Assembly: GCF_902499115.1 (NCBI RefSeq)
Contig: NZ_CABVPN010000001.1
Location: 310,001-374,000, forward strand
DNA: 64,000 bases
Direction: 5' to 3'
From: Burkholderia diffusa
Lineage (GTDB): Bacteria; Pseudomonadota; Gammaproteobacteria; Burkholderiales; Burkholderiaceae
In this document: in pieces, positions 50,184 to 59,591 of the stretch
Layout of the letters: every line of letters starts with the position of its first letter
Position numbering within the stretch: position 1 is the first letter of the stretch
Translations under genes and position numbers: made by a program
Notes under the pieces: model-generated
Database searches by the model: none
What the model saw: the letters and a program-made list of their open reading frames with translations, nothing else
What the model was told of the DNA's origin: nothing

Positions 50184-52319
50184 TCAGTCGATATGGTTCA
50201 GGCTCGCGAAATCCGCGCCGCGCTCGACCAGCTCGACGATCAGCGGCGAAGGCTTCCAGAACAGCGGATCTTCCTTCGCGAACGCGCGGATGTCGGCGAG
50301 CACGTTCGCGAGGCCGACCGTGTCCGCGTAGTGCATCGGGCCGCCGCGATAGCGCGGGAAGCCGTAGCCGTACAGGAACACGGCGTCGACGTCGAGCGGG
50401 CGCAGCGCGATCTTCTCGTGCACGACGTTCGCGCCTTCGTTGATCATCGCGGCGAGGTAGCGGCGCATGATCTCGTCGTCGGTGAACGAGCGCGGCGCGA
50501 TGCCCTTCTTCGCGCGCTCGTCGGCGACGATCGCCTCGACTTCCGGGTCCGGCGTGCCGACGCGCGCGCCGTCCGGATACAGGTAGTAGCCGCGCGCGGT
50601 CTTCTGCCCGAACCAGCCGCGCTCGCACAGCCGGTCGGAAATCTCCACGTAGCGCGCGCGCGGGTCGCGCGTCGCCGCGCGGCGCTTGCGGGTCGCCCAG
50701 CCGATGTCGCCGCCCGCGAGGTCGACGACCTGGAACGGCCCCATCGGGAAGCCGAATTCACGCACCGCGCGATCGATCTGATACGGCGACGCGCCATCTT
50801 CCATCAGGTAGTCGGCGGCGGTGCGATAGACCGCGAGGATCCGGTTGCCGATGAAGCCGTCGCACACGCCGGCGCGCACCGGCGTCTTCTTCAGCTGTTT
50901 GGCCAGCGCGAACGCGGTCGCGACGACATCCGCACTCACGCGCGCCGGCACGACGATCTCGAGCAGCTTCATCACGTTGGCCGGCGAGAAGAAATGCAGG
51001 CCGATCACGTCGGACGGGCGGTCGACGCTGGCGGCCAGCTCGTCGATGTCGAGATACGACGTGTTGGTCGCGAGCACCGCGCCGGGCTTGCACACGCGCG
51101 AAAGTTCCGCGAACACCGCCTTCTTCACGCCCATGTCCTCGAACACGGCTTCGATGACCACGTCGGCCTGCGCGAGCGCGTCATACGACGTGCTGCCCTT
51201 GAAGCGCGCGAGCCGCGCCGCGTGCGCGGCCGGCGTCATCCGCCCCTTCGCGACGAGGCCGTCGTACACCTTCTCGACATGCGCGCGGCCGCGCGCGAGC
51301 GACGCTTCGTCGCGCTCGATCATCGTCACGGGCAGCCCGGCATCGAGCGCCGCGACCGCGATGCCGGCGCCCATCGTGCCGCCACCGACCACGCCGATCC
51401 GCTCGACCGCACGCGCGCTCGCGCGGCGCGCCTCGGGTGCCTTGGCCGCCTCGCGTTCCGCGAAGAATGCATGCACGAGGCCCGCGCGCTGCGGGCTGTC
51501 GATGCATTGCAGGAACAGGCCGCGTTCGAGCTTCATCCCCGCGTCGAACGACAGCGTGAGCGCGGCCTCGACCGCATCGACGATCTTCGCCGGCGAGAAC
51601 AGGCCGCGCGACTTCTTCGGCAGGTCGGCGCGCGCCGCGTCGATCGCGGCCTGCGCGGCCGCGCGATCGGCAAGCCCCTGCGCATCGCGCGTGCGCCGCG
51701 CCGGCGCGCCGAGCGACACGAGCTCCTGCGCATAGGCGAGACCTTCGGCGAGCGTGTCGTCGCTGTGCGCGACGCGATCGACGAGGCCGAGCGCGAGCGC
51801 TTCGTCGGCGCTTGCGTGACGCCCCGTCAGCATCAGGTCGAGCGCGGCCTTCGCGCCGATCAGGCGCGGCGTGCGCTGCGTGCCGCCCGCGCCGGGCAGC
51901 AGGCCGAGCGTGACTTCGGGAAGGCCGAGCTTCGCGCCGGGCACCGCCAGCCGGTAATGCGCGGCGAGCGCGACCTCGAGGCCGCCGCCGAGCGTCGCGC
52001 CGTGCAGCGCGACCACGACCGGCTTCGCGCTCGACTCGATCCGCTCGCACACGTCCGGCAGCGACGGCGGCACCGGCGGCTTGCCGAACTCGCGGATGTC
52101 GGCGCCCGCGATGAAGTTGCGGCCGGCGCCGACGATCAGCACCGCACGGATCGCGTCGTCGGCCTGCGCGGCGTCGAGCGCGTCGGCGAGACTGCGCCGC
52201 ACGTCGGCGGACAGCGCGTTGACGGGCGGATGGTCGATCGTGACGACGAGCACCTTGTCGCGCCGTTCGCGTGTGACGGTGCCGGCTCGGGATGGTTCGG
52301 TGGAAGCGGGTGAATTCAT
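50184..52319 (-). CDS. Bifunctional enoyl-CoA hydratase / 3-hydroxyacyl-CoA dehydrogenase
   Basis: 711 residues. Residues about 15-200 form a crotonase domain (GAGRNFIAGADIREFG, GGGLEVALAAHYRLAVPGAKLGLPEVTLGLLPGAGGTQR). From about 305 comes the NAD domain (IGVVGGGTMGAGIAVAALDAG), then the HCDH C-terminal repeats (FSPANVMKLLEIV, DGFIGNRI, GFPMGPFQVVDLAGGDIGW). It carries out hydration and NAD-dependent oxidation in beta-oxidation. First gene of the operon; divergent from the LysR gene. Confidence 0.94.
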   Translation of the reverse strand: MNSPASTEPSRAGTVTRERRDKVLVVTIDHPPVNALSADVRRSLADALDAAQADDAIRAVLIVGAGRNFIAGADIREFGKPPVPPSLPDVCERIESSAKPVVVALHGATLGGGLEVALAAHYRLAVPGAKLGLPEVTLGLLPGAGGTQRTPRLIGAKAALDLMLTGRHASADEALALGLVDRVAHSDDTLAEGLAYAQELVSLGAPARRTRDAQGLADRAAAQAAIDAARADLPKKSRGLFSPAKIVDAVEAALTLSFDAGMKLERGLFLQCIDSPQRAGLVHAFFAEREAAKAPEARRASARAVERIGVVGGGTMGAGIAVAALDAGLPVTMIERDEASLARGRAHVEKVYDGLVAKGRMTPAAHAARLARFKGSTSYDALAQADVVIEAVFEDMGVKKAVFAELSRVCKPGAVLATNTSYLDIDELAASVDRPSDVIGLHFFSPANVMKLLEIVVPARVSADVVATAFALAKQLKKTPVRAGVCDGFIGNRILAVYRTAADYLMEDGASPYQIDRAVREFGFPMGPFQVVDLAGGDIGWATRKRRAATRDPRARYVEISDRLCERGWFGQKTARGYYLYPDGARVGTPDPEVEAIVADERAKKGIAPRSFTDDEIMRRYLAAMINEGANVVHEKIALRPLDVDAVFLYGYGFPRYRGGPMHYADTVGLANVLADIRAFAKEDPLFWKPSPLIVELVERGADFASLNHID

Positions 52320-52444
52320 CGTGTCTCCAGTGCGGTGCGCCGCGCGGGCGGAACCGGTCGTCGGGCCGGCGAGCGGTGCCGGCTCCCGAGCCGGGTGCCG
52401 CGCGGCGGGAAACGATCCGGCGTGTTTGCCGGGCATGACTCGAT

Positions 52445-52460
52445 TCTCGATTGATCGAGA
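52445..52460. promoter_or_regulatory. Palindrome upstream of the acyl-CoA operon
   Basis: TCTCGAT-TG-ATCGAGA, a perfect 7-2-7 inverted repeat in the 240-base divergent region, about 126 bases upstream of the operon's first ATG. Distinct in sequence from the second palindrome nearby. Confidence 0.55.
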
Positions 52461-52492
52461 TTTATTGACAATTCCCGCACGCCTTTACAAGC

Positions 52493-52511
52493 TGTCAAGT
52501 CTGACTTGACA
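52493..52511. promoter_or_regulatory. Palindromic operator next to the LysR gene
   Basis: TGTCAAGT-CTG-ACTTGACA, a perfect 8-3-8 inverted repeat, 48 bases upstream of the LysR start. It contains a LysR-type T-N11-A arrangement and includes TTGACA, which could also be a -35 hexamer. Confidence 0.65.
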
Positions 52512-52559
52512 TTGAATGTTTTCGGACCGTTAAACGGGCCGGATCGGGAGACACCGCGC

Positions 52560-53522
52560 ATGGACCTGAACGCGCTGACGCTGCTCGTCGAGATCCTCGA
52601 CGCGGGCAATCTGAGCAAGGCCGCGCAGCGGCTCAAGATGAGCCGCGCGAACGTCAGCTACCGGCTGAACCAGCTCGAACGCTCGATCGGCCAGCAGCTC
52701 GTGCGTCGCACGACGCGCCGCATCGAGCCGACCGAGATCGGGCTGAAGCTGTACGAGCACGGCCGGCGCATCCGCAACGAACTGCTCGCCGCGCAGGAAT
52801 CGGTGACGACGCTCGGCCAGGACCTGCAGGGTCGCGTGCGGCTGTCGGTGCCGAGCGGCTACGGGCAGATGGTGATGTCGGAGTGGCTGCTCGCGTTCAA
52901 GCGCCTGCATCCGGGCATCGTGCTCGACGTCGTGTTCGAGAATCGCGTGGAAGACCTGATGCGCGACGAAGTCGACATCGCGATCCGCGTGATGTCCGAG
53001 CCGCCTCAGAACCTCGTCGCGCGCGACATGGGCGCGGTGCGCTACGTCGCGTGCGCGTCGCCCGCGTTCGCGGCCGCGCACGGGATGCCCGCGAGCCTCG
53101 AGGCGCTGGCCGCCGCGCCGGTCGTCACCGCGACGGTGCTGGGGCGGCAGCTGCGGATCGCCGCGTATCTCGGCGACGAGCGCCACGAGGTGCTGCTCGA
53201 ACCCACGCTGATTTCGGAGAACTTCCTGTTCCTGCGCCAGGCGATCCTCGCCGGGATCGGCGTCGGCATCGTGCCCGACTACGTGATGCAGGACGACATG
53301 CGGCGCGGCACGGTCGTCACGTCGCTCGACGCGTACCGGCTCAGCATCTTCGGCACGCACATGTACATGCTCTACATGCCGAACCGGCACCACACGCGCG
53401 CGACCGCGACGTTCATAGAGTTCATCCTCGAACAGGCCGGAAAGACCGGCCGGGGCGGGCCGGACAGGATGCGTCAGGGTTTCCTGTCGGGTGACAACCC
53501 GCCGGCCGCGCGGCGACAATAG
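52560..53522 (+). CDS. LysR-family transcriptional regulator
   Basis: 320 residues: winged HTH (LTLLVEILDAGNLSKAAQRLKMSRANVSYRLNQLER), then a periplasmic-binding-like effector domain (GRVRLSVPSGYGQMVMSEWLLAFKRLHPGIVLDVV, IRVMSEPPQNLVARDMG, AILAGIGVGIVPDYV). It is divergent from the acyl-CoA operon and probably controls it, with an acyl-CoA or free acid as effector (inferred). The C-terminal tail is extended and Arg/Pro-rich. Confidence 0.92.
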   Translation: MDLNALTLLVEILDAGNLSKAAQRLKMSRANVSYRLNQLERSIGQQLVRRTTRRIEPTEIGLKLYEHGRRIRNELLAAQESVTTLGQDLQGRVRLSVPSGYGQMVMSEWLLAFKRLHPGIVLDVVFENRVEDLMRDEVDIAIRVMSEPPQNLVARDMGAVRYVACASPAFAAAHGMPASLEALAAAPVVTATVLGRQLRIAAYLGDERHEVLLEPTLISENFLFLRQAILAGIGVGIVPDYVMQDDMRRGTVVTSLDAYRLSIFGTHMYMLYMPNRHHTRATATFIEFILEQAGKTGRGGPDRMRQGFLSGDNPPAARRQ

Positions 53523-53592
53523 CGCGCCGCCCGTGCGGAGCGCGTGCCGCGCACACGCCGCCTCCTTCGAATTCACTGTTGCCGAGGGTTCA

Positions 53593-55485
53593 ATGTTCGA
53601 CCGGATTCGTCCGCATTCGCGTCCCTGGACGCCCGTTGCCGCGCTCGCGCACGTCACGCTCGCCGCGCTCGTCACGTTCAGCGCCGGCTGTACGTCCCCG
53701 TCCGCGCCATCGGGCGCCGTCGTCCCGGTCGCCGCCGCGTCGGGCGCCGCGGTGCCGCTGCCCGGCGTGCATGCGCCGGAACAGTCGTCCGGCTGGACCG
53801 ACAAGCCGGGCTGGACCTCGCAGCACTTCATGATCGCGGCCGCGAACCCGCTCGCGACGCAGGCCGGCTACGAGATGCTGAAGGCCGGCGGCACCGCGAT
53901 CGACGCCGCGATCGCGACGCAGATGGTGCTCGCGCTCGTCGAGCCGCAATCGTCGGGGATCGGCGGCGGCGCGTTCATGCTGTACTTTGACGGCCGTGCG
54001 ACGCAGGCGTACGACGGCCGCGAAACCGCGCCGGCCGCCGCGACCGACCGCCTGTTCTACGGGCCGACCGGCCAGCCGATGGGCTTGTACGAAGGCGTCG
54101 TCGGCGGTCGCTCGGTCGGCACTCCGGGCGTGCTGCGCATGCTCGACGCCGCGCACCGTGCGCACGGCAAGCTGCCGTGGCGCCGGCTGTTCCAGCCCGC
54201 GATCCGGCTCGCCGAGCACGGCTTCACGATCAGCCCGCGCCTGGCGATGCTGATCGCGAACGACCGGTACCTGAAGAACGACCCGGCCGCGCGTGCGTAC
54301 TTCTACAACAAGGACGGCACGCCGAAGACGGCCGGCACGGTGCTGAAGAACCCCGCGCTCGCGACCGTGCTGCGCCAGATCGCCGACCGCGGCGCGAACG
54401 CGTTCTACACCGGCGCGATCGCGCGCGACATCGTCGCGAAGGTGCGCAAGCACCCGACCAACCCGGGCCTGCTGTCGCTGCAGGATCTCGCACACTACAA
54501 GGCGAAGGTGCGCGCGCCGCTGTGCGCCGACTACCGGCGCTCGGTGGTGTGCGGGATGCCGCCGCCGTCGTCGGGCGGCCTCGCGGTCGCGCAGATGCTC
54601 GGCATCCTCGAGGCGATGCCCGACTGGCAGCAGATCGGCGCGCAGAAGCCGGTGCGGACCGAGCTGGGCTACGAGCCGACGCCGTTCGCCGCGCACCTGT
54701 TCAGCGAGGCCGGACGCCTCGCGTATGCGGACCGCGCGCGCTATGTCGCCGATCCCGATTTCGTGCCGCTGCCGGGCGGCAACTGGGCGAGCCTCACCGA
54801 CAAGACCTATCTCGCGCAGCGCGCGCGCCTGATCGGCGACACGAGCATGGGCGTCGCGCAGGCCGGCACGCCGCAGGGCGCGACGCTCGCGCTGGCCGAC
54901 GACCGCAGCCCCGACCTGCCGTCGACGTCCGACATCGCCATCGTCGACCGCTACGGCCAAGCGCTGTCGATGACGACCAGCGTCGAGGACGCATTCGGCT
55001 CGCGGCTGATGGTGCGCGGTTTCATGCTGAACAACCAGCTCACCGATTTCTCGTTCGTGGCGAGCGAGAACGGCCGGCCCGTCGCGAACCGCGTGCAGCC
55101 GGGCAAGCGGCCGCGCTCGTCGATGTCGCCGGAACTCGTGTTCGACAAGAAGACGAAGCAGGTGACGATGATCGTCGGTTCGGCCGGCGGCCCCGCGATC
55201 ATCAACCACGTCGCGAAGACGCTGATCGGCGTGATGGACTGGGGGATGACGATGCAGCAGGCGATCGCGCTGCCGAACCTCGGGTCGATGAACGGGCCGA
55301 CGCAGCTCGAGCGCGGCCGCGTGTCGGACGCGCTCGTCGACGGGCTGAAGGGGCGCGGGCACGACGTGCAGGTCGTCGAGATGAATTCGGGACTGCAGGG
55401 GATCCAGCGGCTGAACGTGCAGGGGCAGACGGTGTGGTTCGGCGGCGCCGACCCGCGGCGCGAAGGGATCGCGATGGGTGATTGA
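53593..55485 (+). CDS. ggt: Gamma-glutamyltransferase, lipoprotein-like
   Basis: 630 residues. Lipobox-like signal (LVTFSAGCTSP) and a Pro/Ala/Val linker, then the large subunit (NPLATQAGYEMLKAGGTAIDAAIATQMVLALVEPQSSGIGGGAFML) and the autoprocessing site in DLPSTSDIAIVDRYG. In that site the Thr becomes the N-terminal nucleophile. GSAGGPAIINHV follows. It cleaves glutathione and gamma-glutamyl compounds in the periplasm. The residue after the nucleophilic Thr-Ser is Asp where His is common. Confidence 0.92.
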   Translation: MFDRIRPHSRPWTPVAALAHVTLAALVTFSAGCTSPSAPSGAVVPVAAASGAAVPLPGVHAPEQSSGWTDKPGWTSQHFMIAAANPLATQAGYEMLKAGGTAIDAAIATQMVLALVEPQSSGIGGGAFMLYFDGRATQAYDGRETAPAAATDRLFYGPTGQPMGLYEGVVGGRSVGTPGVLRMLDAAHRAHGKLPWRRLFQPAIRLAEHGFTISPRLAMLIANDRYLKNDPAARAYFYNKDGTPKTAGTVLKNPALATVLRQIADRGANAFYTGAIARDIVAKVRKHPTNPGLLSLQDLAHYKAKVRAPLCADYRRSVVCGMPPPSSGGLAVAQMLGILEAMPDWQQIGAQKPVRTELGYEPTPFAAHLFSEAGRLAYADRARYVADPDFVPLPGGNWASLTDKTYLAQRARLIGDTSMGVAQAGTPQGATLALADDRSPDLPSTSDIAIVDRYGQALSMTTSVEDAFGSRLMVRGFMLNNQLTDFSFVASENGRPVANRVQPGKRPRSSMSPELVFDKKTKQVTMIVGSAGGPAIINHVAKTLIGVMDWGMTMQQAIALPNLGSMNGPTQLERGRVSDALVDGLKGRGHDVQVVEMNSGLQGIQRLNVQGQTVWFGGADPRREGIAMGD

Positions 55486-55528
55486 AGGCAGCCGGCCGAG
55501 GCGGCGCACATGCGCCGCCTGCTGCGTG

Positions 55529-56410
55529 TCATCCGCGCCCTTTCCACGGCACGATCCGCCGCTCGACCCATCGCATCGCGAGATCGAACAGCCACGCGAT
55601 CGCGCCGATGATCAGGATGCCCATCACGACGATATCCGTGCGCAGGAAGCTCGACGCATTGAGCACCATCTGCCCGAGCCCGGCCGTCGCGGCGACCGTC
55701 TCGGCCGCGACGAGCGTCGTCCAGCCGAACCCGATCGCGATCCGCAGGCCGGTGAGGATTTCCGGCAGCGCGGCCGGCAGCACGACGTGGCGCACGACCT
55801 GCGCGAAGCTGCCGCCGAGCGAATATGCGGCGTTGATCTGCTCGACCGTCGCCGCACGCACGCCCGCACGGGCGGCCATCGCGATCGGCGCGAAGCACGC
55901 GAGGAAGATCACGACCAGCTTCGCCGTCTCGTCGATGCCGAACCAGATCACGACGAGTGGCAGGTACGCGAGCGGCGGCAGCGGCCGGTAGAACTCCAGC
56001 AGCGGATCGAGCACGCCGCGCGCAACACGGCTCACGCCCATCAGGACGCCGGCCGGCACGCCGGCCACGGTGGCGAGCAGGAACGCCCCGAACACGCGCG
56101 CGGCACTCCACAGCAGATGCTCGGACAGCGGCAGGCCACCCTGGATGCGGCCGTGCCACGCGTCGACGAATGCCGCCCACACCGCTTCCGGCGCGGGCAG
56201 GAACAGCGGCGGCAACCACTGCCGATGCGTCGCGACCCACCACAGCACGGCCAGCGCCGCGACCGTCGCCGCGCTGAGCCCTGCGGTTTTTCCCTGGCCC
56301 GGCAACCGGTAGCGGCGCGACGGCCGCGCCGCCTTGCGCCGTGTCGTGCGCTCGTCCTGCTCGAACCCTCCGGCCGCTCGATCGGCCACCCAGGAATCCT
56401 GCGTGCTCAT
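55529..56410 (-). CDS. tauC: Taurine-type ABC transporter permease TauC
   Basis: 293 residues with about six helices: LFLPAPEAVWAAFVDAW, LLEFYRPLPPLAYLPLVVIWFGIDETAKLVVIFLACFAPI, AAYSLGGSFAQVVRHVVLPAALPEILTGLRIAIGFGWTTLVAAE. These are signatures of the SsuC/TauC family. Third gene of tauA-tauB-tauC, 71 bases after tauB. An alkanesulfonate importer (SsuC) is the main alternative; no tauD or ssuD is adjacent to decide. Confidence 0.88.
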   Translation of the reverse strand: MSTQDSWVADRAAGGFEQDERTTRRKAARPSRRYRLPGQGKTAGLSAATVAALAVLWWVATHRQWLPPLFLPAPEAVWAAFVDAWHGRIQGGLPLSEHLLWSAARVFGAFLLATVAGVPAGVLMGVSRVARGVLDPLLEFYRPLPPLAYLPLVVIWFGIDETAKLVVIFLACFAPIAMAARAGVRAATVEQINAAYSLGGSFAQVVRHVVLPAALPEILTGLRIAIGFGWTTLVAAETVAATAGLGQMVLNASSFLRTDIVVMGILIIGAIAWLFDLAMRWVERRIVPWKGRG

Positions 56411-56481
56411 GTCGTCCTGCCTGTGCAAAGTACTGATCCGGCCGCGCCCGACGGACGCGCCCTGCCGCGCGAACTCGTGCA

Positions 56482-57279
56482 TCACGCGGTCTCCCCGACC
56501 GCCTCGTCGAGATGCAGATACGCGATCAGCCGCTCGCGCCATGCGATGAATTCCGGCGACGACTTCACCGCGCGCGCATCGCGCGATTCGACGTAGCGCC
56601 GCGCGAACGGCAGCTCGAAGGTTTCCGCGATGCGGCCGGGGCCGGGCGTCATCACGACGAGACGCGTCGCGAGGAACAGCGCCTCCTCGACGTCGTGCGT
56701 GATGAGGAACACCGTCTTGCCCGTGCGCGCCCATACGTCGAGGACGAGCGCCTGCATCGTGCCGCGCGTCATCGCGTCGAGCGCGCCCATCGGCTCGTCC
56801 ATCAGCAGCACGCGCGGATCGCTCGCGAGCGCACGCGCGATGCCGACGCGCTGCTGCATCCCGCCGGACAGTTCGTACACGCGCGCATGCGCATGGCGCT
56901 CGAGGCCGACCAGCGCGAGCATCTCCGTCGCACGCGCTTGGCGTTCGGCCTTCGACACGCGTGCGAAGCGCAGCCCGAGCGCGACGTTGTCGAGCACGTC
57001 GAGCCATGGCAGCAACGCGTATTTCTGGAATACGACGCCGCGATCGGCGCCGGGGCCCTCGACCGGTACGCCGTCGACGCGCACGTCGCCCGTCGTCGGC
57101 GCGACGAAGCCGGCCATGCAGTTCAGCAGCGTCGTCTTCCCGCACCCCGACGCGCCGAGCGCGACGACGAATTCACCGGAATCGATGCGCAGGTCGACGC
57201 GCGCGAGCGCCTGCGTCGTCGTCCGACCGCGTGCGCCCGGATAGGCGACCGATACCTGACGGACTTCCAGCGTGCTCAT
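56482..57279 (-). CDS. tauB: Taurine-type ABC transporter ATP-binding protein TauB
   Basis: 265 residues: Walker A LGASGCGKTTLLNCMAGF, Q-loop VFQKYALLPWLDVLDNVALGLRF, signature LSGGMQQRVGIARALASDPRVLLMDEP, and ITHDVEEALFLATRLVVM. It powers import by TauC. It lies 48 bases downstream of tauA. Confidence 0.92.
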   Translation of the reverse strand: MSTLEVRQVSVAYPGARGRTTTQALARVDLRIDSGEFVVALGASGCGKTTLLNCMAGFVAPTTGDVRVDGVPVEGPGADRGVVFQKYALLPWLDVLDNVALGLRFARVSKAERQARATEMLALVGLERHAHARVYELSGGMQQRVGIARALASDPRVLLMDEPMGALDAMTRGTMQALVLDVWARTGKTVFLITHDVEEALFLATRLVVMTPGPGRIAETFELPFARRYVESRDARAVKSSPEFIAWRERLIAYLHLDEAVGETA

Positions 57280-57327
57280 GATCGAGGGCTCCGCGATGAG
57301 TGGCCTGAGTCGCCTGATGCGCCGCGC

Positions 57328-58344
57328 TCAGCGCGCGGCCTTCTGCACGAACTGCGGATCGACGCCGACCGAGTAGTCGGCGAGCACCGTCTGGATCGTG
57401 CCTTGCGATTTGAGGAAGGTGGCGGTGGCCGCGAGCGACTTCGCGGCGCCCGACTGCGCACCGCCGCCGAGCCAGGTCGGCGACGCCTGCTCGGCCGGCG
57501 TCGGGAACGCGTAGAGCGCGAGGCTCGCGGGCACGTCCTGCACGTTCGCGCCCGACACCTTCGCGACCGCCGCGACCTGCGGCGAACCGGCCTTCCACGC
57601 GGCCGCGTGCGCGCGGTAATCGGCGTCGGCGGACGCGAGCACCTTCACGAAGCGCGTGACGAACTCGGGGTTCTCGCGCGCGAACTTGCGGCTCACGACG
57701 AAGCCGTCGAACGTCGCCTTGCCACTTTCTTTCGCAACCTGACCGGACGTCGTCAGCACCGTGCCAGACTGCTTGACCTTCGCGAGCACGGGATCCCAGA
57801 TATAGGTCGCGTCGATGTCGCCGCGCGCCCACGCGGCCGCGACTTCGGGCGGACGCAGGTTGACGATCTTCACGTCGTTCGGATTCACGCCGGCGGCCTG
57901 CAGCGCGACGAGCGTATGGAAATGCGACGTCGACACGAACGGCACGCCGATCTTCTTGCCCTTCAGCGCCGCGATGCTCGTGACGCCCGAGCCGTTGCGC
58001 GCGACGAGCGCCTCGGCGTCGTTGATGTTGTCGAGCACCCAGAACAGCGAGATATCGAGCCCCTGCGACAGGCCGGCCGCGATCGGGCTCGACCCGGCCT
58101 CGCCGAGCTGCACGGAGCCCGACGCGAGCGCGCGGATCACGTCGGCGCCGCTGTCGAGCTTTCGGAACGTGACCTTGTAGCCGGTCGCCTTTTCGACTTC
58201 ACCGCTTGCCTGCGCGTAGCGCCACGGCACGACCATGTCCTGGTACGCGATCACGACTTCGCGCGATTCGGCGTGCGCCGCGCCCAGCGCGGCAAAGGCG
58301 GTCAGCGCGACGGCGGCGCGGCGGATGAAGCTGAAACGGGACAT
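57328..58344 (-). CDS. tauA: Taurine-type ABC substrate-binding protein TauA
   Basis: 338 residues: signal peptide (RAAVALTAFAALGAAHAES), then VVIAYQDMVVPWRYAQASGEVEKATGYKVTFRKL, AGSSPIAAGLSQGLDI, VPFVSTSHFHTLVALQAAGV and RGDIDATYIWDPVLAKVKQSG. These are typical of TauA. It captures taurine or similar sulfonates in the periplasm. First gene of tauABC. Sulfur-limitation control (CysB-type) is expected from the family; no operator was identified. Confidence 0.92.
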   Translation of the reverse strand: MSRFSFIRRAAVALTAFAALGAAHAESREVVIAYQDMVVPWRYAQASGEVEKATGYKVTFRKLDSGADVIRALASGSVQLGEAGSSPIAAGLSQGLDISLFWVLDNINDAEALVARNGSGVTSIAALKGKKIGVPFVSTSHFHTLVALQAAGVNPNDVKIVNLRPPEVAAAWARGDIDATYIWDPVLAKVKQSGTVLTTSGQVAKESGKATFDGFVVSRKFARENPEFVTRFVKVLASADADYRAHAAAWKAGSPQVAAVAKVSGANVQDVPASLALYAFPTPAEQASPTWLGGGAQSGAAKSLAATATFLKSQGTIQTVLADYSVGVDPQFVQKAAR

Positions 58345-58598
58345 GCGGCTCTCCTTCGAATGCGGGCATTGCTGCGGGAGAGCCGACTTTACGAGCTTTG
58401 CGCGCGGCGGGAGCGAAGTTATCCTGCGAAGCTATCGATGCCGTTTCAGCTTTGCTTTCCACGTTCGACCGGATCGGGCATCCGGTCGGGTGGCGATTGT
58501 CGCGCGAACGCGCGGGCGGCAGCCGCACCAACGAAAAAGCCCGCATCGCTGCGGGCTTTTTTCGATTGCATGACTTCTGCGGAACAGGCCAATGGCGC
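58345..58598. other. Gap between tauA and lipA
   Basis: 254 bases. The lipA terminator (58535-58562) occupies one end. Upstream of tauA, 58370-58530 should carry its promoter; no convincing -35/-10 pair was picked out. Confidence 0.5.
58535..58562. terminator. Rho-independent terminator between lipA and tauABC
   Basis: AAAAGCCCGCA-TCGC-TGCGGGCTTTT with further T on one side and A on the other: an 11-bp stem with tracts on both strands. It closes lipB-lipA transcripts before tauA. Confidence 0.9.
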
Positions 58599-59591
58599 TC
58601 AGACCACCCCTGCCCCATGCGCCTGCAGATCGGCGTGATAGCTCGACCGCACCATCGCGCCGACGGCCGCGTGCGTGAAGCCCATCTTGTACGCCTCTTC
58701 CTCGTACATCTTGAACGTATCCGGATGCACATACGCACGCACCGGCAGGTGGTGCTCGGACGGCTGCAGGTACTGGCCGATCGTCAGCATGTCGACGTCG
58801 TGCGCGCGCAGGTCGCGCATCACCTGCAGGATTTCCTCTTCGGTCTCGCCGAGGCCGACCATCAGGCCCGACTTCGTCGCGACGTCCGGATGCTGCGCCT
58901 TGAAGTCCTTCAGGAGCTTCAGCGAATGCGCGTAGTCCGAACCCGGGCGCGCTTCCTTGTACAGGCGCGGCACCGTCTCGAGGTTGTGGTTCATCACGTC
59001 GGGCGGTGCCGCGTTCAGGATCGAGATCGCGCGGTCGAGACGGCCGCGGAAGTCCGGCGTCAGGATCTCGATGCGCGTTTCCGGCGACTGCTCGCGCGTT
59101 TCGCGGATGCACTCGACGAAGTGGGCGGCGCCGCCGTCGCGCAGGTCGTCGCGGTCGACGCTCGTGATCACCACGTACTTGAGCTTCAGCGCGGCGATCG
59201 TGCGGGCCAGGTTCTTCGGTTCATCCGCGTCGAGCGGATCGGGACGGCCGTGGCCGACGTCGCAGAACGGGCAGCGGCGCGTGCACTTGTCGCCCATGAT
59301 CATGAACGTCGCGGTGCCCTTGCCGAAGCATTCGCCGATGTTCGGGCAGCTCGCTTCCTCGCACACGGTGTGCAGGTTGTGCTCGCGCAGGATCGTCTTG
59401 ATCTCGTTGAAGCGCGAACTGCCGGTGGCCGCCTTCACGCGGATCCATTCCGGCTTCTTCAGCTTCTCGATCGGAATGACCTTGATCGGGATGCGCGCCG
59501 TCTTCGCCTGCGCCTTCTGCTTGGCGGTCGGATCGTAGGCAGGGGTCGCGGCCGAATCGGCCGGTGCGGGAGAAGCGGTAACGTCAGTCAT
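58599..59591 (-). CDS. lipA: Lipoyl synthase
   Basis: 330 residues. The auxiliary cluster motif is in CEEASCPNIGEC, the radical-SAM cluster in CTRRCPFCDVGHGRP, and GLMVGLGETEEEILQVMRDLR and the C-terminal RSSYHAD serine motif also fit. It inserts two sulfurs into octanoyl groups made by LipB. Its start overlaps the lipB stop by eight bases, so the two are co-translated. Confidence 0.97.
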   Translation of the reverse strand: MTDVTASPAPADSAATPAYDPTAKQKAQAKTARIPIKVIPIEKLKKPEWIRVKAATGSSRFNEIKTILREHNLHTVCEEASCPNIGECFGKGTATFMIMGDKCTRRCPFCDVGHGRPDPLDADEPKNLARTIAALKLKYVVITSVDRDDLRDGGAAHFVECIRETREQSPETRIEILTPDFRGRLDRAISILNAAPPDVMNHNLETVPRLYKEARPGSDYAHSLKLLKDFKAQHPDVATKSGLMVGLGETEEEILQVMRDLRAHDVDMLTIGQYLQPSEHHLPVRAYVHPDTFKMYEEEAYKMGFTHAAVGAMVRSSYHADLQAHGAGVV

